Counted from the first letter of the stretch, positions 8,498 to 17,865 are shown. The stretch is 64,000 nucleotides of DNA from JAJXWB01 sp964634325 (GCA_964634325.1 CAZWJF010000003.1:163029-227028), one strand, 5' to 3'. Notes: generated by a model from the sequence alone, not told the origin. Numbers and translations: made by a program.

Positions 8498-10324
8498 ATG
8501 TGCGGAATTGTCGGCATTCTCGGCAAGGGGCCCGTTGCGGGCGATATCGTCGAGGCTCTCAAGCGACTCGAATACCGCGGCTATGATTCGGCCGGCGTCG
8601 CCACCCTGGAGGACGGCCGCCTGACGCGTCGTCGCGCCGAAGGCAAATTGCGCAACCTCGATCAGCGATTGATGGCCGAGCCGTTGCTGGGCCATAGCGG
8701 CATCGGCCACACCCGCTGGGCGACGCACGGCAAGCCGAACGAAACAAACGCGCATCCGCACGCCAACGGCCGGGTCGCGGTCGTGCACAACGGCATCATC
8801 GAGAACTTCCGTGAACTTCGCGACGGCCTGCGCGCCAAGGGGCACGTCTTTGCGACCGAAACCGATTCCGAAGTCGTCGCGCATCTCGTCGCAGAAGAGC
8901 TGAAAGGTCGCAATTCGGCCGTCGAGGCGGTGGCCGCGGCCCTGCCGCAATTGCGCGGCGCATTCGCGCTGGCGTTTTTGTTCGACGGCGAGGACGACCT
9001 GCTCGTGGGCGCGCGTCGCGGTTCGCCGCTGGCGGTCGGCTGGGGCGACGGCGAGATGTATCTCGGCTCGGACGCGCTGGCGCTGGCGCCTTTCACGCAG
9101 GACGTCACTTATCTCGACGAGGGCGACTGGGTCGTGCTGAATCGCGCCGGCGCGCAATTCCACGACGCCTCGGGCGCGGTCGTCGAGCGCGCGCGCATTC
9201 GCACGCAGGCGTCCGCCTTTCTCGTCGACAAGGGCGAACACCGCCATTTCATGGCGAAGGAAATTCACGAGCAGCCCGAGGTCGTCGGCCGCACGCTCGC
9301 ACATTACCTCGACATGTCAGGGGGCAAAGTGGCGCTCCCGTTCGAATTGCCATTCGACGCCAGGTCTCTCACGCGCGTGACGATCACAGCCTGCGGCACG
9401 GCCTATTATGCGGGTCTCATCGCGCGCTACTGGTTCGAACGTTTCGCGCGGCTGCCCGTCGACATCGACGTCGCCTCGGAGTTTCGGTATCGCGAAACGC
9501 CGCTGCCGGAAGGAGGCCTTGCGGTCGTCATCTCGCAATCGGGCGAGACGGCCGACACGCTCGCTTCGCTGCGTTACGCCAAGGGCGCGGGTCAGCACAT
9601 TCTGTCGGTCGTCAATGTGGCGACCTCCACCATCGCGCGCGAAAGCGAGATCGTCGCGCCGACGCTCGCCGGCCCGGAAATCGGCGTCGCCTCGACGAAG
9701 GCCTTCACCTGCCAGCTTGCGGTGCTCGCAAGCATCGCCATCGCGCTCGGTCGCGCGCGCGGCGTCCTGTCGGCGCAGGACGAAGCGCGGCTGGTCGGCG
9801 AACTCATCGCGGTTCCGGGACTGATCGCCGAGGCGCTCAAGGAAGAGGATGCGATCGAGCAAATCGCCCATTCGATATCGCACGCCAGAAGCGCGCTTTA
9901 TCTCGGTCGCGGCACGTCTTTCCCGCTCGCCCTGGAAGGCGCGCTGAAACTGAAGGAAATTTCGTACATCCACGCCGAAGGCTATGCGGCGGGCGAGTTG
10001 AAGCACGGGCCGATCGCGCTGATCGACGAGGACATGCCGGTCATCGTCATCGCCCCGAAAGACGGCTGGCTCGAAAAGACGGTGTCGAACGTGCAGGAGG
10101 TCGCCGCGCGCGGCGGCCGCATCGTTCTGATTGGCGACGAAGAGGCGAAGACGGAATTGGCGACGGAACTCGCCGGCGCCGCATTGCTCAAACCCATGGC
10201 GCCGGATTTCTCGGCCATCGTCTACGCAATTCCCGCGCAACTGCTCGCCTACCACGCCGCCGTCTTCATGGGTAAGGACGTCGACCAGCCGCGCAATCTC
10301 GCCAAGAGCGTCACGGTGGAGTGA
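8498..10324 (+). CDS. glmS: Glutamine--fructose-6-phosphate aminotransferase (isomerizing) GlmS
   Basis: Converts fructose-6-phosphate and glutamine to glucosamine-6-phosphate, the entry step of amino-sugar synthesis. It has 608 residues, the usual length. Cys2 of MCGIVGILG is the glutaminase nucleophile, and the amidotransferase domain spans roughly 1-220 with HTRWATHG. Two SIS sugar-isomerase domains follow (SQSGETADT in the first), and the C-terminus DQPRNLAKSVTVE is the conserved tail that closes the active site. No glmS ribozyme is seen in the 224 bases upstream, as expected outside Firmicutes. It forms a pathway neighbourhood with glmU. Confidence 0.97.
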   Translation: MCGIVGILGKGPVAGDIVEALKRLEYRGYDSAGVATLEDGRLTRRRAEGKLRNLDQRLMAEPLLGHSGIGHTRWATHGKPNETNAHPHANGRVAVVHNGIIENFRELRDGLRAKGHVFATETDSEVVAHLVAEELKGRNSAVEAVAAALPQLRGAFALAFLFDGEDDLLVGARRGSPLAVGWGDGEMYLGSDALALAPFTQDVTYLDEGDWVVLNRAGAQFHDASGAVVERARIRTQASAFLVDKGEHRHFMAKEIHEQPEVVGRTLAHYLDMSGGKVALPFELPFDARSLTRVTITACGTAYYAGLIARYWFERFARLPVDIDVASEFRYRETPLPEGGLAVVISQSGETADTLASLRYAKGAGQHILSVVNVATSTIARESEIVAPTLAGPEIGVASTKAFTCQLAVLASIAIALGRARGVLSAQDEARLVGELIAVPGLIAEALKEEDAIEQIAHSISHARSALYLGRGTSFPLALEGALKLKEISYIHAEGYAAGELKHGPIALIDEDMPVIVIAPKDGWLEKTVSNVQEVAARGGRIVLIGDEEAKTELATELAGAALLKPMAPDFSAIVYAIPAQLLAYHAAVFMGKDVDQPRNLAKSVTVE

Positions 10325-10372
10325 CGGATCGACTGCGTGCGCGAGCGCTTTGCCGGCGCATTGCGAACGGCG

Positions 10373-11350
10373 TCACGCGGCGCGCGCGAGCCGCTCGTTC
10401 AGCCAATTGTCCGTCGCGCGCCGGCCGGCGTCCCGCAGGTCGGTCAGAAAGCGCCAGTCGAGATTGGCGGCGCTGTGCGAGGCGAGATCGACGATCTCGT
10501 CCTCGGCGGCGAGACGGTCGACGCGCAACTGGCGCATTTTCGGGGTGGCGTTGAGCGAAGCCGCGAGTTTCAACGCCTCGATCTCTGAATTCAACGTCGC
10601 GTTGAAGGTGATCTGTTCGAGACGCCGCACGATGTCGCTGCGGCTGACGGGCGCCTTGTCGGCGCGCGCGGGCGTGACCTGCACGACCAGCACGTCGCGT
10701 GCGTTGGATTCGTGGACGAGCCGCACCAGCGGCGGGTTGGCCGCATATCCGCCGTCCCAGTAGTGCTCGCCGTCGATCTCGACCGTGTGGTGGATGAGCG
10801 GCAGGCATGCCGACGCGAGGATCGCCTCGACGCTCAGCTCCTCATTGCGGAAGATGCGCAATTCGCCGTCCGAGACGCGCGTCGTGGCGATCAGCAGTCG
10901 CGGCGCGTGCAGCATGCGCAGGCGCTCAAAGTCGATCTCCTGCTCAAGCGCGCGCCTCAACGGATTGAGGTCGAATGGATTGAACTGATAGGGCGACAAG
11001 GCCCGCGCCAGGGCGCCCACGCCGGCGGGAAGCGCGGCGAGCGGCAGGAACGAGGCTGCGTCGCTCATTTTTCGCCAGAAGGATTCGAGTTTTGCGCGCG
11101 CGCCGTCGCGCCCGCCTTCGATGAGGCCAGCGGCCATCAGCGCCGCGTTGACCGCCCCGGCGCTTGCGCCGCTGACGGCGTCCAGCTCGACGTCGTCGAC
11201 CTGCAGCAGACGGTCGAGCACGCCCCACGTAAACGCGCCGAACGAACCGCCGCCCTGCAGCGCGAGGGACAAATGCAGCGCGCGCGAACGCTTCTGGCCC
11301 CACGGACCGTGCACGCTCAGCAACTGCGCCGCCTGATCGAAAATTCGCAT
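10373..11350 (-). CDS. Patatin-like phospholipase
   Basis: Predicted serine lipid acyl hydrolase with a Ser-Asp dyad, 325 residues from the ATG at 11350 (the frame continues to 11389 without better support). Seen: the oxyanion loop LQGGGSFGAFTWGVLD near residue 30, the nucleophile elbow SGASAGAVNAA, and the catalytic aspartate motif WDGGYAANPPL. All the expected catalytic residues are present, so it is likely active. No signal peptide is visible, so it probably acts in the cytoplasm or on the inner face of the membrane. It resembles RssA/YlbK-type bacterial patatins. It is convergent with glmS and divergent from the GT87 gene. Confidence 0.88.
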   Translation of the reverse strand: MRIFDQAAQLLSVHGPWGQKRSRALHLSLALQGGGSFGAFTWGVLDRLLQVDDVELDAVSGASAGAVNAALMAAGLIEGGRDGARAKLESFWRKMSDAASFLPLAALPAGVGALARALSPYQFNPFDLNPLRRALEQEIDFERLRMLHAPRLLIATTRVSDGELRIFRNEELSVEAILASACLPLIHHTVEIDGEHYWDGGYAANPPLVRLVHESNARDVLVVQVTPARADKAPVSRSDIVRRLEQITFNATLNSEIEALKLAASLNATPKMRQLRVDRLAAEDEIVDLASHSAANLDWRFLTDLRDAGRRATDNWLNERLARAA

Positions 11351-11487
11351 AAGGCCTCGTCCCCCTGGAGTCTCGGTGCGATTGTGCATTGCAACATAGA
11401 TAATTGTGTGGCGCCGGAAGACAAGCCGCGCGGGTTTACGCGTCTTTCATTCGAATCCATGAAAATCCGGTCTTTCCGGAGGCTTAC

Positions 11488-12720
11488 GTGAGATCGACCC
11501 CGTTGGTCCGCTTCATCCGAGACGCAGATTGGCTCAACTCCGAGCGGGCGACCGGTTATGCGCGCATCCTCGGCGCCATTGCGGCTCTGGCCCTGGTCGG
11601 GATGTTTCTGACGTCGACCGGCGGCGTCGATGCGCGCGGCGAACCGGTCGGAACGGATTTCTCCAATTTCTGGTCGGCGTCGAAGCTGGCGCTGTCAGGC
11701 GCTCCCGCCTCCGTCTACGACATGGCCGCGCAATACGCCGTCCAGAAGCAGCAATTCGGCGCACAGACAGGCTTCTATCCCTTCTTCTATCCGCCGATCT
11801 ACCTGCTGTTCGTCTATCCGCTCGCGATCTTGCCGTATCTGACCGCTTTGGCGATCTGGCTGCTGGTCACCGGTTACGCGTATCAGGCGGTCGTGCGGCG
11901 TCTGGGGGCGGGCGCGATCGGTCTCCTGCCGGTCCTCGCCTTTCCAGCGGTTTTCGTCACGGTCGGGCACGGTCAGAACGCGCTCCTGACGACGGCGATC
12001 CTCGGCGCGGCTGCGCTGGACCTCGACCGTCGACCGATCCGCGCCGGCGTGCTTCTGGGTTGCCTCGTCTTCAAACCGCATCTGGCGGTCGTCGCGCCGC
12101 TCGCGCTGCTGGCGGCCGGCCGTTGGCGCGCGCTGGCGGCGGCCGCCGCCACGGCTGTCGCGCTCGGCGCCTTGTCGCTCGCCGCCTTCGGGATCGATGC
12201 GTGGAAGGCGTTCGTCGCCTCTGCGCCGGCGGCCAAGGCGGTGCTCGACGACAAGATGATGAGCGCGGAAAAACTGCAGAGCGTGTTCGGCGCGATCCGC
12301 GTTCTGGGCGGCGGCGCAGATCTCGCGTACGCCGCGCAGGTCGCCGCCGCGCTCGGCGTCCTGGCGACGTTGCTCTGGCTCGCGCGCCGTTCGTTGCCCG
12401 GCGAGGCGCTCGGCGCGCTGGTTGCGACCGCGGCGGCGCTGACGAGCCCGTATTTTCTCGATTACGACCTCGCGTTGCTGGCCATTCCGCTCGCCTGGGC
12501 GGCGGCGCAGGGTCTGAAATCCGGGTTTCTGCCGTGGGAGAAGGCCGTATTGGCCTTCGCTTTCATCCTGCCGGCCTTTTCGCGCGTGGTCGCCGTGGCG
12601 TTCCATCTGCCGCTCGGGCCGGTAGCCGTGGGACTCTTGTTCTGGTGTATCGCCCGCCGGGCGGCGCTTGCGGCGAACGCGGCCCGAACCCCGAAAGTCC
12701 TGCGCTCGGCGCCCGCCTAG
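11488..12720 (+). CDS. GT87-family (DUF2029) membrane glycosyltransferase-like protein
   Basis: Polytopic inner-membrane protein of about 410 residues with some ten hydrophobic segments. The family is the GT-C type glycosyltransferases that use polyprenyl-phosphate sugars. Seen: the early extracytoplasmic motif GTDFSNFWSASKLAL, which contains the family acidic residue, and the FFYPPIYLLFVYPLAIL segment. The frame is open from 11404, but the GTG at 11488 is chosen because GGAGG lies 5 bases before it. The acceptor is unknown. It overlaps the convergent thioredoxin-fold gene by 4 bases at the 3' end. Confidence 0.78.
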   Translation: MRSTPLVRFIRDADWLNSERATGYARILGAIAALALVGMFLTSTGGVDARGEPVGTDFSNFWSASKLALSGAPASVYDMAAQYAVQKQQFGAQTGFYPFFYPPIYLLFVYPLAILPYLTALAIWLLVTGYAYQAVVRRLGAGAIGLLPVLAFPAVFVTVGHGQNALLTTAILGAAALDLDRRPIRAGVLLGCLVFKPHLAVVAPLALLAAGRWRALAAAAATAVALGALSLAAFGIDAWKAFVASAPAAKAVLDDKMMSAEKLQSVFGAIRVLGGGADLAYAAQVAAALGVLATLLWLARRSLPGEALGALVATAAALTSPYFLDYDLALLAIPLAWAAAQGLKSGFLPWEKAVLAFAFILPAFSRVVAVAFHLPLGPVAVGLLFWCIARRAALAANAARTPKVLRSAPA

Positions 12721-13382
12721 GCGGCTGCGTCGGCCCTCTTTTCCAGCGCTTTGCGAATGGCGCGCTTCAGCACGTCCGGAGGTTGCGCGCCCGGCAGGGC
12801 GAAGCTGCCGTCGAAAATGAAGAACGGGACGCCGGTCACGCCGAGATTCTGCGCGGCCGCGATCTCGCCGCGCACCTCGTCCTTGTCGCTGTCCGCAGCG
12901 AGCAGCGAAGACACGATGTCGCCGTCCATGCCGCCAGCGCGCGCGGCTTCGATCAGGACGGCATGATCGCCGATGTCCTTGCCCTCGATAAAGAAGTCCC
13001 GGAACAGCCGCTCGACGACCGCATCCTGCGCGCCCGCCGACCATGACCAACGGATCAGGCGATGCGCGTCGAGCGTGTTCGGCGAGCGCGCGATGGCCTC
13101 GAACGCGAAGGGAATGCCTGCGGCCGCTCCCGCCTCGGACACGCGCCCGTAGATCTCCGCAACGCGCGCGCCGAACTTGCGTTGCAGGTAGGCCTTTCGG
13201 TCGACGCCCTCGGGCGGGATGGTCGGGTCGAGCTGATAGGGACGCCAGTGGATTTCGGCAGCGACCTCCGGCAGATCGGCGAGCGCGGCTTCCAGATTGC
13301 GCTTGCCGATGTAGCACCAGGGACAGACCGCGTCGGAGACGACGTCGATGGCGATGGCGTTCGGCCGCTCGAACTCGCTCAT
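12717..13382 (-). CDS. DsbA family oxidoreductase (FrnE-like)
   Basis: Thioredoxin-fold protein of 221 residues with no signal peptide, so cytoplasmic. The active site is CPWC in SDAVCPWCYIGKRN near residues 20-23, and the cis-proline loop is GVTGVPFFIF near residue 190. The long helical insertion and the HWRPYQLDP segment match FrnE / 2-hydroxychromene-2-carboxylate isomerase-like members rather than periplasmic DsbA. It probably acts in cytoplasmic thiol redox or as a glutathione-dependent isomerase; its substrate cannot be told. It is convergent with the GT87 gene. Confidence 0.87.
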   Translation of the reverse strand: MSEFERPNAIAIDVVSDAVCPWCYIGKRNLEAALADLPEVAAEIHWRPYQLDPTIPPEGVDRKAYLQRKFGARVAEIYGRVSEAGAAAGIPFAFEAIARSPNTLDAHRLIRWSWSAGAQDAVVERLFRDFFIEGKDIGDHAVLIEAARAGGMDGDIVSSLLAADSDKDEVRGEIAAAQNLGVTGVPFFIFDGSFALPGAQPPDVLKRAIRKALEKRADAAA

Positions 13383-13430
13383 GCGAAACCTCCCTGCTGA
13401 TGTGGTAGGCGCCCGCCGCCAGGCGCGCGC

Positions 13431-14492
13431 TCACACAGGATGTGCCGCGCCGCCGCCCGTTTCAAGCGGCGCCTCGACCGCAATCGTCAGGCGTCCTTGC
13501 TCGTCGCAGGTCAGGATCGCAACCGGGCAGACGCCGGCCGCAAGGCCCGGACGCTGCGGGACCGCATCGCGCGCCGAAAACGAAAGCGTTTCGAGCCGCG
13601 CGCGCGACAGCAGCCCGGCGCTTGCGAGGTCGCCGGCGATCGCCGCGGGAACGACGAGATGGCAGGGCCCGAGCCGGTCGAGCGTCTCGACGAAGACGCG
13701 GGAATCGAAAGGTCCGATCCAGGTCAGCGATGCGCCGGCGAGCAGCGCCGCGAGGGGGCCGGCGACGAGCCCTGCGAGACTGGCAGGCGACAGCGTGGAC
13801 AGGATCGGCCGCTCGGCGGTCACGCGCAGACGCGAGGCGAAGTCCAGCGCGTAGGCGACGAGATCGGCCTGCGCCACGAACGTCGCGCGCGGCGCCCTTT
13901 GCTCCGGCGCCAGGACGAGACCCACGCGCGGCGCTTCCGCGCGCGACTCGGGGCGCGCGCCTTCGGCGACGACGCCGCGCAAACCCTGCAGCGAAAAATC
14001 GACTGCTCCATCGCTGATGTCGGGCCCCAGCGAACCGAGCACGCGCACGGTCGAAGCCGTCGCCGCGATTTCCAGCATTGCCCCCTCGACGTCGAGGGCG
14101 CCGTACCGGCTCGGCCCGACGATGGCCGCAGCGCCCGAGGCCTGCGCCAGGAAAGCGAACGCGGCAGGCGACAGATGCGCGGGCGCGACGACGGGCTCGA
14201 GACCTGCGCCCAACGCGCCGAGGATCGCCGTCGCGACGCCGATCTGCGCCGCGCCGACCACCAGCATTCGTTCGCCGGGTCGCAATCCGCACTCGATCGC
14301 CTGCACGCCGAAGGCCTGCACGCGGCGGTCGAGTTCGCGATAATCGACCGATGCGCAGTCTCCTTCGGTCTCGGCGATGGCGATTCTGTCGCCGCGCAGC
14401 CGCGCTGCGCCGCGCGCGAGCATGTCGAGACCGAAGCCCGCCAGCGGATGCGCCGGCGCCGCGCCGGATTCGGAGGTCGTCGCCAGACTCAT
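13431..14492 (-). CDS. Degenerate AMP-dependent synthetase/ligase-like protein (ANL fold, N-terminal part)
   Basis: Protein of 353 residues from the ATG at 14492, which overlaps the stop of the upstream gene as ATGA. The first half resembles acyl-CoA synthetases (VDYRELDRRVQAFGVQAIEC, LRPGERMLVVG). Where family members have the phosphate-binding YTSGTTGxPKG loop, this one reads VLAPEQRAPRATFVAQADL, without the Ser/Thr/Gly-rich core. It ends at about two thirds of normal length and lacks the C-terminal lysine domain. Adenylation activity is therefore unlikely. It could be a structural or ligand-binding relic. It is cotranscribed with the peptide-binding protein just upstream. Confidence 0.6.
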   Translation of the reverse strand: MSLATTSESGAAPAHPLAGFGLDMLARGAARLRGDRIAIAETEGDCASVDYRELDRRVQAFGVQAIECGLRPGERMLVVGAAQIGVATAILGALGAGLEPVVAPAHLSPAAFAFLAQASGAAAIVGPSRYGALDVEGAMLEIAATASTVRVLGSLGPDISDGAVDFSLQGLRGVVAEGARPESRAEAPRVGLVLAPEQRAPRATFVAQADLVAYALDFASRLRVTAERPILSTLSPASLAGLVAGPLAALLAGASLTWIGPFDSRVFVETLDRLGPCHLVVPAAIAGDLASAGLLSRARLETLSFSARDAVPQRPGLAAGVCPVAILTCDEQGRLTIAVEAPLETGGGAAHPV

Positions 14493-16342
14493 GCGGACTT
14501 GCTCCACCACGTGTCGAGCGTCGCGGAGAAGAGCGGCGCGGCCCAGCGCGGCAGCGTGTCGGGCCGTTCGATCCGCGTCCAGTATGCGTCCCATTGCGTC
14601 GCCGTGTGGAACAACGGCACGATGTAGAAGCCGCTGAGCAGAACGCGGTCATAGGCGCGCACGGCGGTCACGAAGTCTTCGTGCGAATTCGCCGCGAGCA
14701 TCTCTGCGATCAGCGCGTCGATGGCCGGAGACGACGCGCCGGCGAGGTTGAACGAGGCTTCTTGCGACGCGCTGGCCGATCCCCAGCGCATGCGCTGCTC
14801 GTTGCCCGGCGAGGCCGACGCGGTCCAGGTGCCGAGCATCATGTCGAAATCGAAACGTTGACGGCGGCGCTGGTATTGCACTTCGTCGACCGTGCGCACG
14901 CGCGCGACTACGCCGATGCGGCGCAGCGACGACGCGTAATTGAGCGCCAGACGTTCCTGATTGCGGTCGGCGACCATGATTTCGAACTCGAACGGTTCGC
15001 CGTTGTTCTCGAGTTCTCCGCCGTCGATCCGCCAGCCGGCCTTCGCCAGCAAATCGAGCGCGACGCGCGCTTGCGTGCGGTCGCGTCCCGTACCGTCCGT
15101 GCGATAGGGCCGCCAGCGACCTTCGAGAATGTCCTCGCGCACGACGCCTGGATAGGGCGCCAGCAGCGCCCGCTCGGCCGGGCTCGCGGGCCTGCCGGTC
15201 GAGGCGAGTTCGGAATTGTCGAAGAAGCTCGCCGTGCGCGTGTAGAGATCGTCGAACAGATTGTGGTTGATCCACTCGAAGTCGAACATGACCCCGAGCG
15301 CTTCGCGCACGCGTGCGTCCTTGAACAGCGGACGGCGTGTATTGAACGCGAAGCCTTCCATGCCGCGCGGCGTGCCAACAGGCAGCTCTTCCCTGCGGAC
15401 GCGCCCGTCGCGCAACGCCGGAAAATCGTAGCCCGTCTTCCAGCGCGTCGGATTGCCCTCGGTGCGATAGTCGATCAGCCCGGCCTTGAAGCTTTCGAAC
15501 ATGCTGTTGGCGTCGCGGTAATAGCTGACGACGATCTCGTCGAAATTGTAGAGGCCTCGGCATACCGGCAGGTCGCGGCCCCAGTAGTCGGGATTGCGTT
15601 TCAGCACGATTTCCTCGCCCGGCTTGATCGAGGCGATCTTGTAGGGACCAGAGCCGACGGGAATATCGAGGCTGGAATCGGAAAACCGCTCGACGTCGGT
15701 CTTGTGCTTCGGCAATACGGGCATGAAGGCGAGCGTGAGCGGCAATTCCCGATCGTTCGCGCCGGTCAGGTCGTAACGGACGGTCCTTTCGTCGAGCGCG
15801 ACGATCGACCGCACCAGACCGTAAGCGATGCGCTGTTGCGGGCGGCCTTTCGTCTTCAGCAACTCGAACGAGAACAGGATGTCGGCGGCGGTGATCGGCG
15901 CGCCGTCGGAGAATCTGGCGCGCTTGTCGAGGCGGAAGATCACGTAGCTGCGCGCGTCGTCGGTCTCGATCGTTTCGGCGATCAGACCGTAGAGCGTGAA
16001 AGGCTCGTCGAGCGAACGGGTCATCAGGGTCTGGAAGATGTTGCCCGCGAGCCCCTGCGCCGCGGACCCCGCGCGCAAATTGTAGGGATTGAGCCCGTCG
16101 AACGTGCCCTGGAAGGCGATCGACAGGCGTCCGCCCTTGGGCGCGTCCGGATTCGCGTAGGGCAGCCGCTTGAAGTCCGCGGGCAGCGCCGGCGCGCCGT
16201 GCATGGCGATGCCGTGCGCCGTCGAGCCGCCCTTCGCCTGCGCGAAGGCGCGCGGCGCGAAGGCGGCCGGCGCGGCCGCCAGCGCGCCGATCAGCGTCCG
16301 GCGCGACAAGCGCAGCGGTGGACGAATCGTTTGCGACGTCAT
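14489..16342 (-). CDS. ABC transporter substrate-binding protein, oligopeptide/YejA type (SBP_bac_5)
   Basis: Periplasmic extracellular solute-binding protein family 5 of 617 residues. The N-terminus has a twin-arginine-like signal, LSRRTLIGALAAAPAAFAP, cut near AFAQ. Body features include PNPDAPKGG-like NPDAPKGGRLSIAF, LNPYNLRAG, and the family segment ARFSDGAPITAADILFSFEL near residue 140. The long form and these motifs fit YejA (microcin C / oligopeptide) binding proteins. No YejBEF permease or ATPase genes are adjacent here, so it must use a transporter encoded elsewhere. It is the first gene of a two-gene operon. Confidence 0.88.
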   Translation of the reverse strand: MTSQTIRPPLRLSRRTLIGALAAAPAAFAPRAFAQAKGGSTAHGIAMHGAPALPADFKRLPYANPDAPKGGRLSIAFQGTFDGLNPYNLRAGSAAQGLAGNIFQTLMTRSLDEPFTLYGLIAETIETDDARSYVIFRLDKRARFSDGAPITAADILFSFELLKTKGRPQQRIAYGLVRSIVALDERTVRYDLTGANDRELPLTLAFMPVLPKHKTDVERFSDSSLDIPVGSGPYKIASIKPGEEIVLKRNPDYWGRDLPVCRGLYNFDEIVVSYYRDANSMFESFKAGLIDYRTEGNPTRWKTGYDFPALRDGRVRREELPVGTPRGMEGFAFNTRRPLFKDARVREALGVMFDFEWINHNLFDDLYTRTASFFDNSELASTGRPASPAERALLAPYPGVVREDILEGRWRPYRTDGTGRDRTQARVALDLLAKAGWRIDGGELENNGEPFEFEIMVADRNQERLALNYASSLRRIGVVARVRTVDEVQYQRRRQRFDFDMMLGTWTASASPGNEQRMRWGSASASQEASFNLAGASSPAIDALIAEMLAANSHEDFVTAVRAYDRVLLSGFYIVPLFHTATQWDAYWTRIERPDTLPRWAAPLFSATLDTWWSKSA

Positions 16343-16593
16343 CGCGGCAGTCTAAGCGAGCGGGATGGCCGCGTCAGGGCGCGACGCGCCGTCAATTCCG
16401 CTCTGGCTTTGCCTGCCCAAAGCAGGTAAGAGGTCGCCGTCACCATGTCGCCGCAATCGGGGGTGATGAGCGCGGGGGCGCTTCGAAGCGGATCGCGCGG
16501 GCAGGCGCCGCTCCAGACCGGGGTCTCCTCGAACTTGTCTTTCGATCGCTGGTCGCCCGGTGGCGCACGCGGAATTCACTGAAAGGGTCTTTC

Positions 16594-17328
16594 ATGCCGT
16601 CCAAAACGAAGCTCTTCGGCGCGGCTGTCGTCGCCGGGGCGATTGCTTTCGCGGGAAGCGCGTTCGCGCAAGGCGCCAAGCCGAAGCCCGCTCCGAAGCC
16701 CGCCCAGACCGAATCGCAGGCCGCGCCCGCTCAGGGCCAGCCGCAGGGCCCGATGGTCGTCGATCTGCACGCCGCCCAGGCCGAATGGACCAAGGTGTGC
16801 GGCAAGGATCAGGCCGCGGGCAAGGAAGTCTGCTACACCACGCGCGATTTCGGCACGCAGGCCGATCAGCCGCCGGTGCTCGCGGTCGCCGTTTACGACA
16901 TCAAGGGCGAAGAGACCAAGATCGTGCGCTTCCTGATGCCGATCGGCCTGATGCTCCGCCCCGGCTTCCGTTTCACGGTCGACAAGGGCGCGACCATCGA
17001 GGGCGGATTTGAGATCTGCTTCCCGAACGGCTGCTTCGCGGAGGCGAAGGTCAAGCAGGCGACCGTCGACTCCATGAAGAAGGGCCAGTCGATGATCGTG
17101 CAGGTGCGCAACGGCGTCGGCGCCGAAGTCGCCTTCAACGTTCCGCTCGAAGGGTTCGGCAAGGCGTTCGACGGCCCAGCGATCGACCCGAAGGTGCTCG
17201 AAGAGCAGCAGAAGAAGCTGCAGGAGCAGCTGCAGAAGAAGGCCGAGGAAGAGCGCAAGAAGCTCGAGGCCGACAAGGCCGCCGGCGGCGCGACCCTCCC
17301 GGTCACTCCTGCGGCTCCGAAGCAGTAA
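16594..17328 (+). CDS. Invasion-associated locus B (IalB) family protein
   Basis: Exported protein of 244 residues. The frame is open from 16318, but the ATG at 16594 follows GAAAGGG and starts a clear signal peptide ending at AFAQ near residue 23. A Lys/Pro/Ala-rich linker follows. The IalB domain (about residues 50-185) carries WTKVCGKDQ, VCYTTRDFG, IVRFLMPIGLML and FEICFPNGCFAEA, with the paired cysteines typical of the family. The last 60 residues are a charged Glu/Lys/Gln coiled-coil tail (EEQQKKLQEQLQKKAEEERK) ending in Ala/Pro. IalB proteins are common in alphaproteobacteria and usually have no role in invasion outside Bartonella. A strong terminator follows. Confidence 0.9.
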   Translation: MPSKTKLFGAAVVAGAIAFAGSAFAQGAKPKPAPKPAQTESQAAPAQGQPQGPMVVDLHAAQAEWTKVCGKDQAAGKEVCYTTRDFGTQADQPPVLAVAVYDIKGEETKIVRFLMPIGLMLRPGFRFTVDKGATIEGGFEICFPNGCFAEAKVKQATVDSMKKGQSMIVQVRNGVGAEVAFNVPLEGFGKAFDGPAIDPKVLEEQQKKLQEQLQKKAEEERKKLEADKAAGGATLPVTPAAPKQ

Positions 17329-17350
17329 TCACGGCGCTCGGATAGAAAAC

Positions 17351-17379
17351 AAAGGCGCGGGCTTGTCCCGCGCCTTTTT
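17351..17379 (+). terminator. Rho-independent terminator after the IalB-family gene
   Basis: An 8-bp perfect GC stem (GGCGCGGG at 17354-17361 with CCCGCGCC at 17367-17374), a 5-base loop and five T residues, 23 bases after the stop codon. Confidence 0.9.
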
Positions 17380-17420
17380 GTTTTGAACCTGCGTTGCGGC
17401 CAGTTCGGCCTCGCCCGCAA

Positions 17421-17759
17421 TCAGTGGCTGCGGCCGGGTTTCAACTGATAGTCGCCGTCGTCGGTGCGAACGAAGATTTCATCGACCTGCGGGTGGCGGA
17501 CCGGCTCGCCCGACGTATCCGGCAGGAGATTCTGCTCGGACACATAGGCGACGTACTCGGTCTCCGCATTTTCCGCGAACAGATGATAGAACGGCTGGTC
17601 CTTGCGCGGCCGCACTTCCTCGGGGATGGCGAGCCACCATTCCTCGGTGTTGGCGAAAACGGGATCGACGTCGTAGATCACGCCGCGGAACGGGTAGCGG
17701 CGGTGTTTCACCACCTGACCGATCGCGAATTTCGCGCTTCTTTCGCGATTTTCGCCCAT
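17421..17759 (-). CDS. hspQ: Heat shock protein HspQ
   Basis: Small cytoplasmic protein (112 residues from the ATG at 17759; a TTG at 17780 would add 7) of the HspQ / YccV-like hemimethylated-DNA-binding family. In enterobacteria it is a Lon substrate and an allosteric Lon activator. Seen: FAIGQVVKHRRYPFRGVIYD, NTEEWWLAIPEEVRPRKDQP, FYHLFAE and YVSEQNLLPD, which together define the family. A TTGACA element lies upstream (see the promoter entry). lon itself is present in this window at 45059, but the two are not linked. Confidence 0.92.
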   Translation of the reverse strand: MGENRERSAKFAIGQVVKHRRYPFRGVIYDVDPVFANTEEWWLAIPEEVRPRKDQPFYHLFAENAETEYVAYVSEQNLLPDTSGEPVRHPQVDEIFVRTDDGDYQLKPGRSH

Positions 17760-17800
17760 GGCGCGCGCAATCCGTCTCAAAACCCTGCAAAACTCATCAT

Positions 17801-17829
17801 GAGCTAAGACCGGGTCCGGGGATTGTCAA
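17801..17829 (-). promoter_or_regulatory. Candidate housekeeping promoter for hspQ
   Basis: On the minus strand there is a perfect -35 TTGACA (17824-17829), then a 17-base spacer and a weak -10 TAGCTC (17801-17806), about 40 bases before the ATG. Just upstream, 17831-17849 forms a 7-bp inverted repeat (GGCGGGC / GCCCGCC) without a T-run. It may end the transcript of the upstream lyase gene. Confidence 0.35.
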
Positions 17830-17865
17830 CGGCGGGCGCAGAGCCCGCCGGGCCTTCGCGGACGA

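Noticed and set aside
16352..16579. Minus-strand 75-codon frame between the YejA-type and IalB genes
   Set aside because: No start signal, no domain and Arg-rich composition; treated as intergenic DNA holding the IalB promoter.
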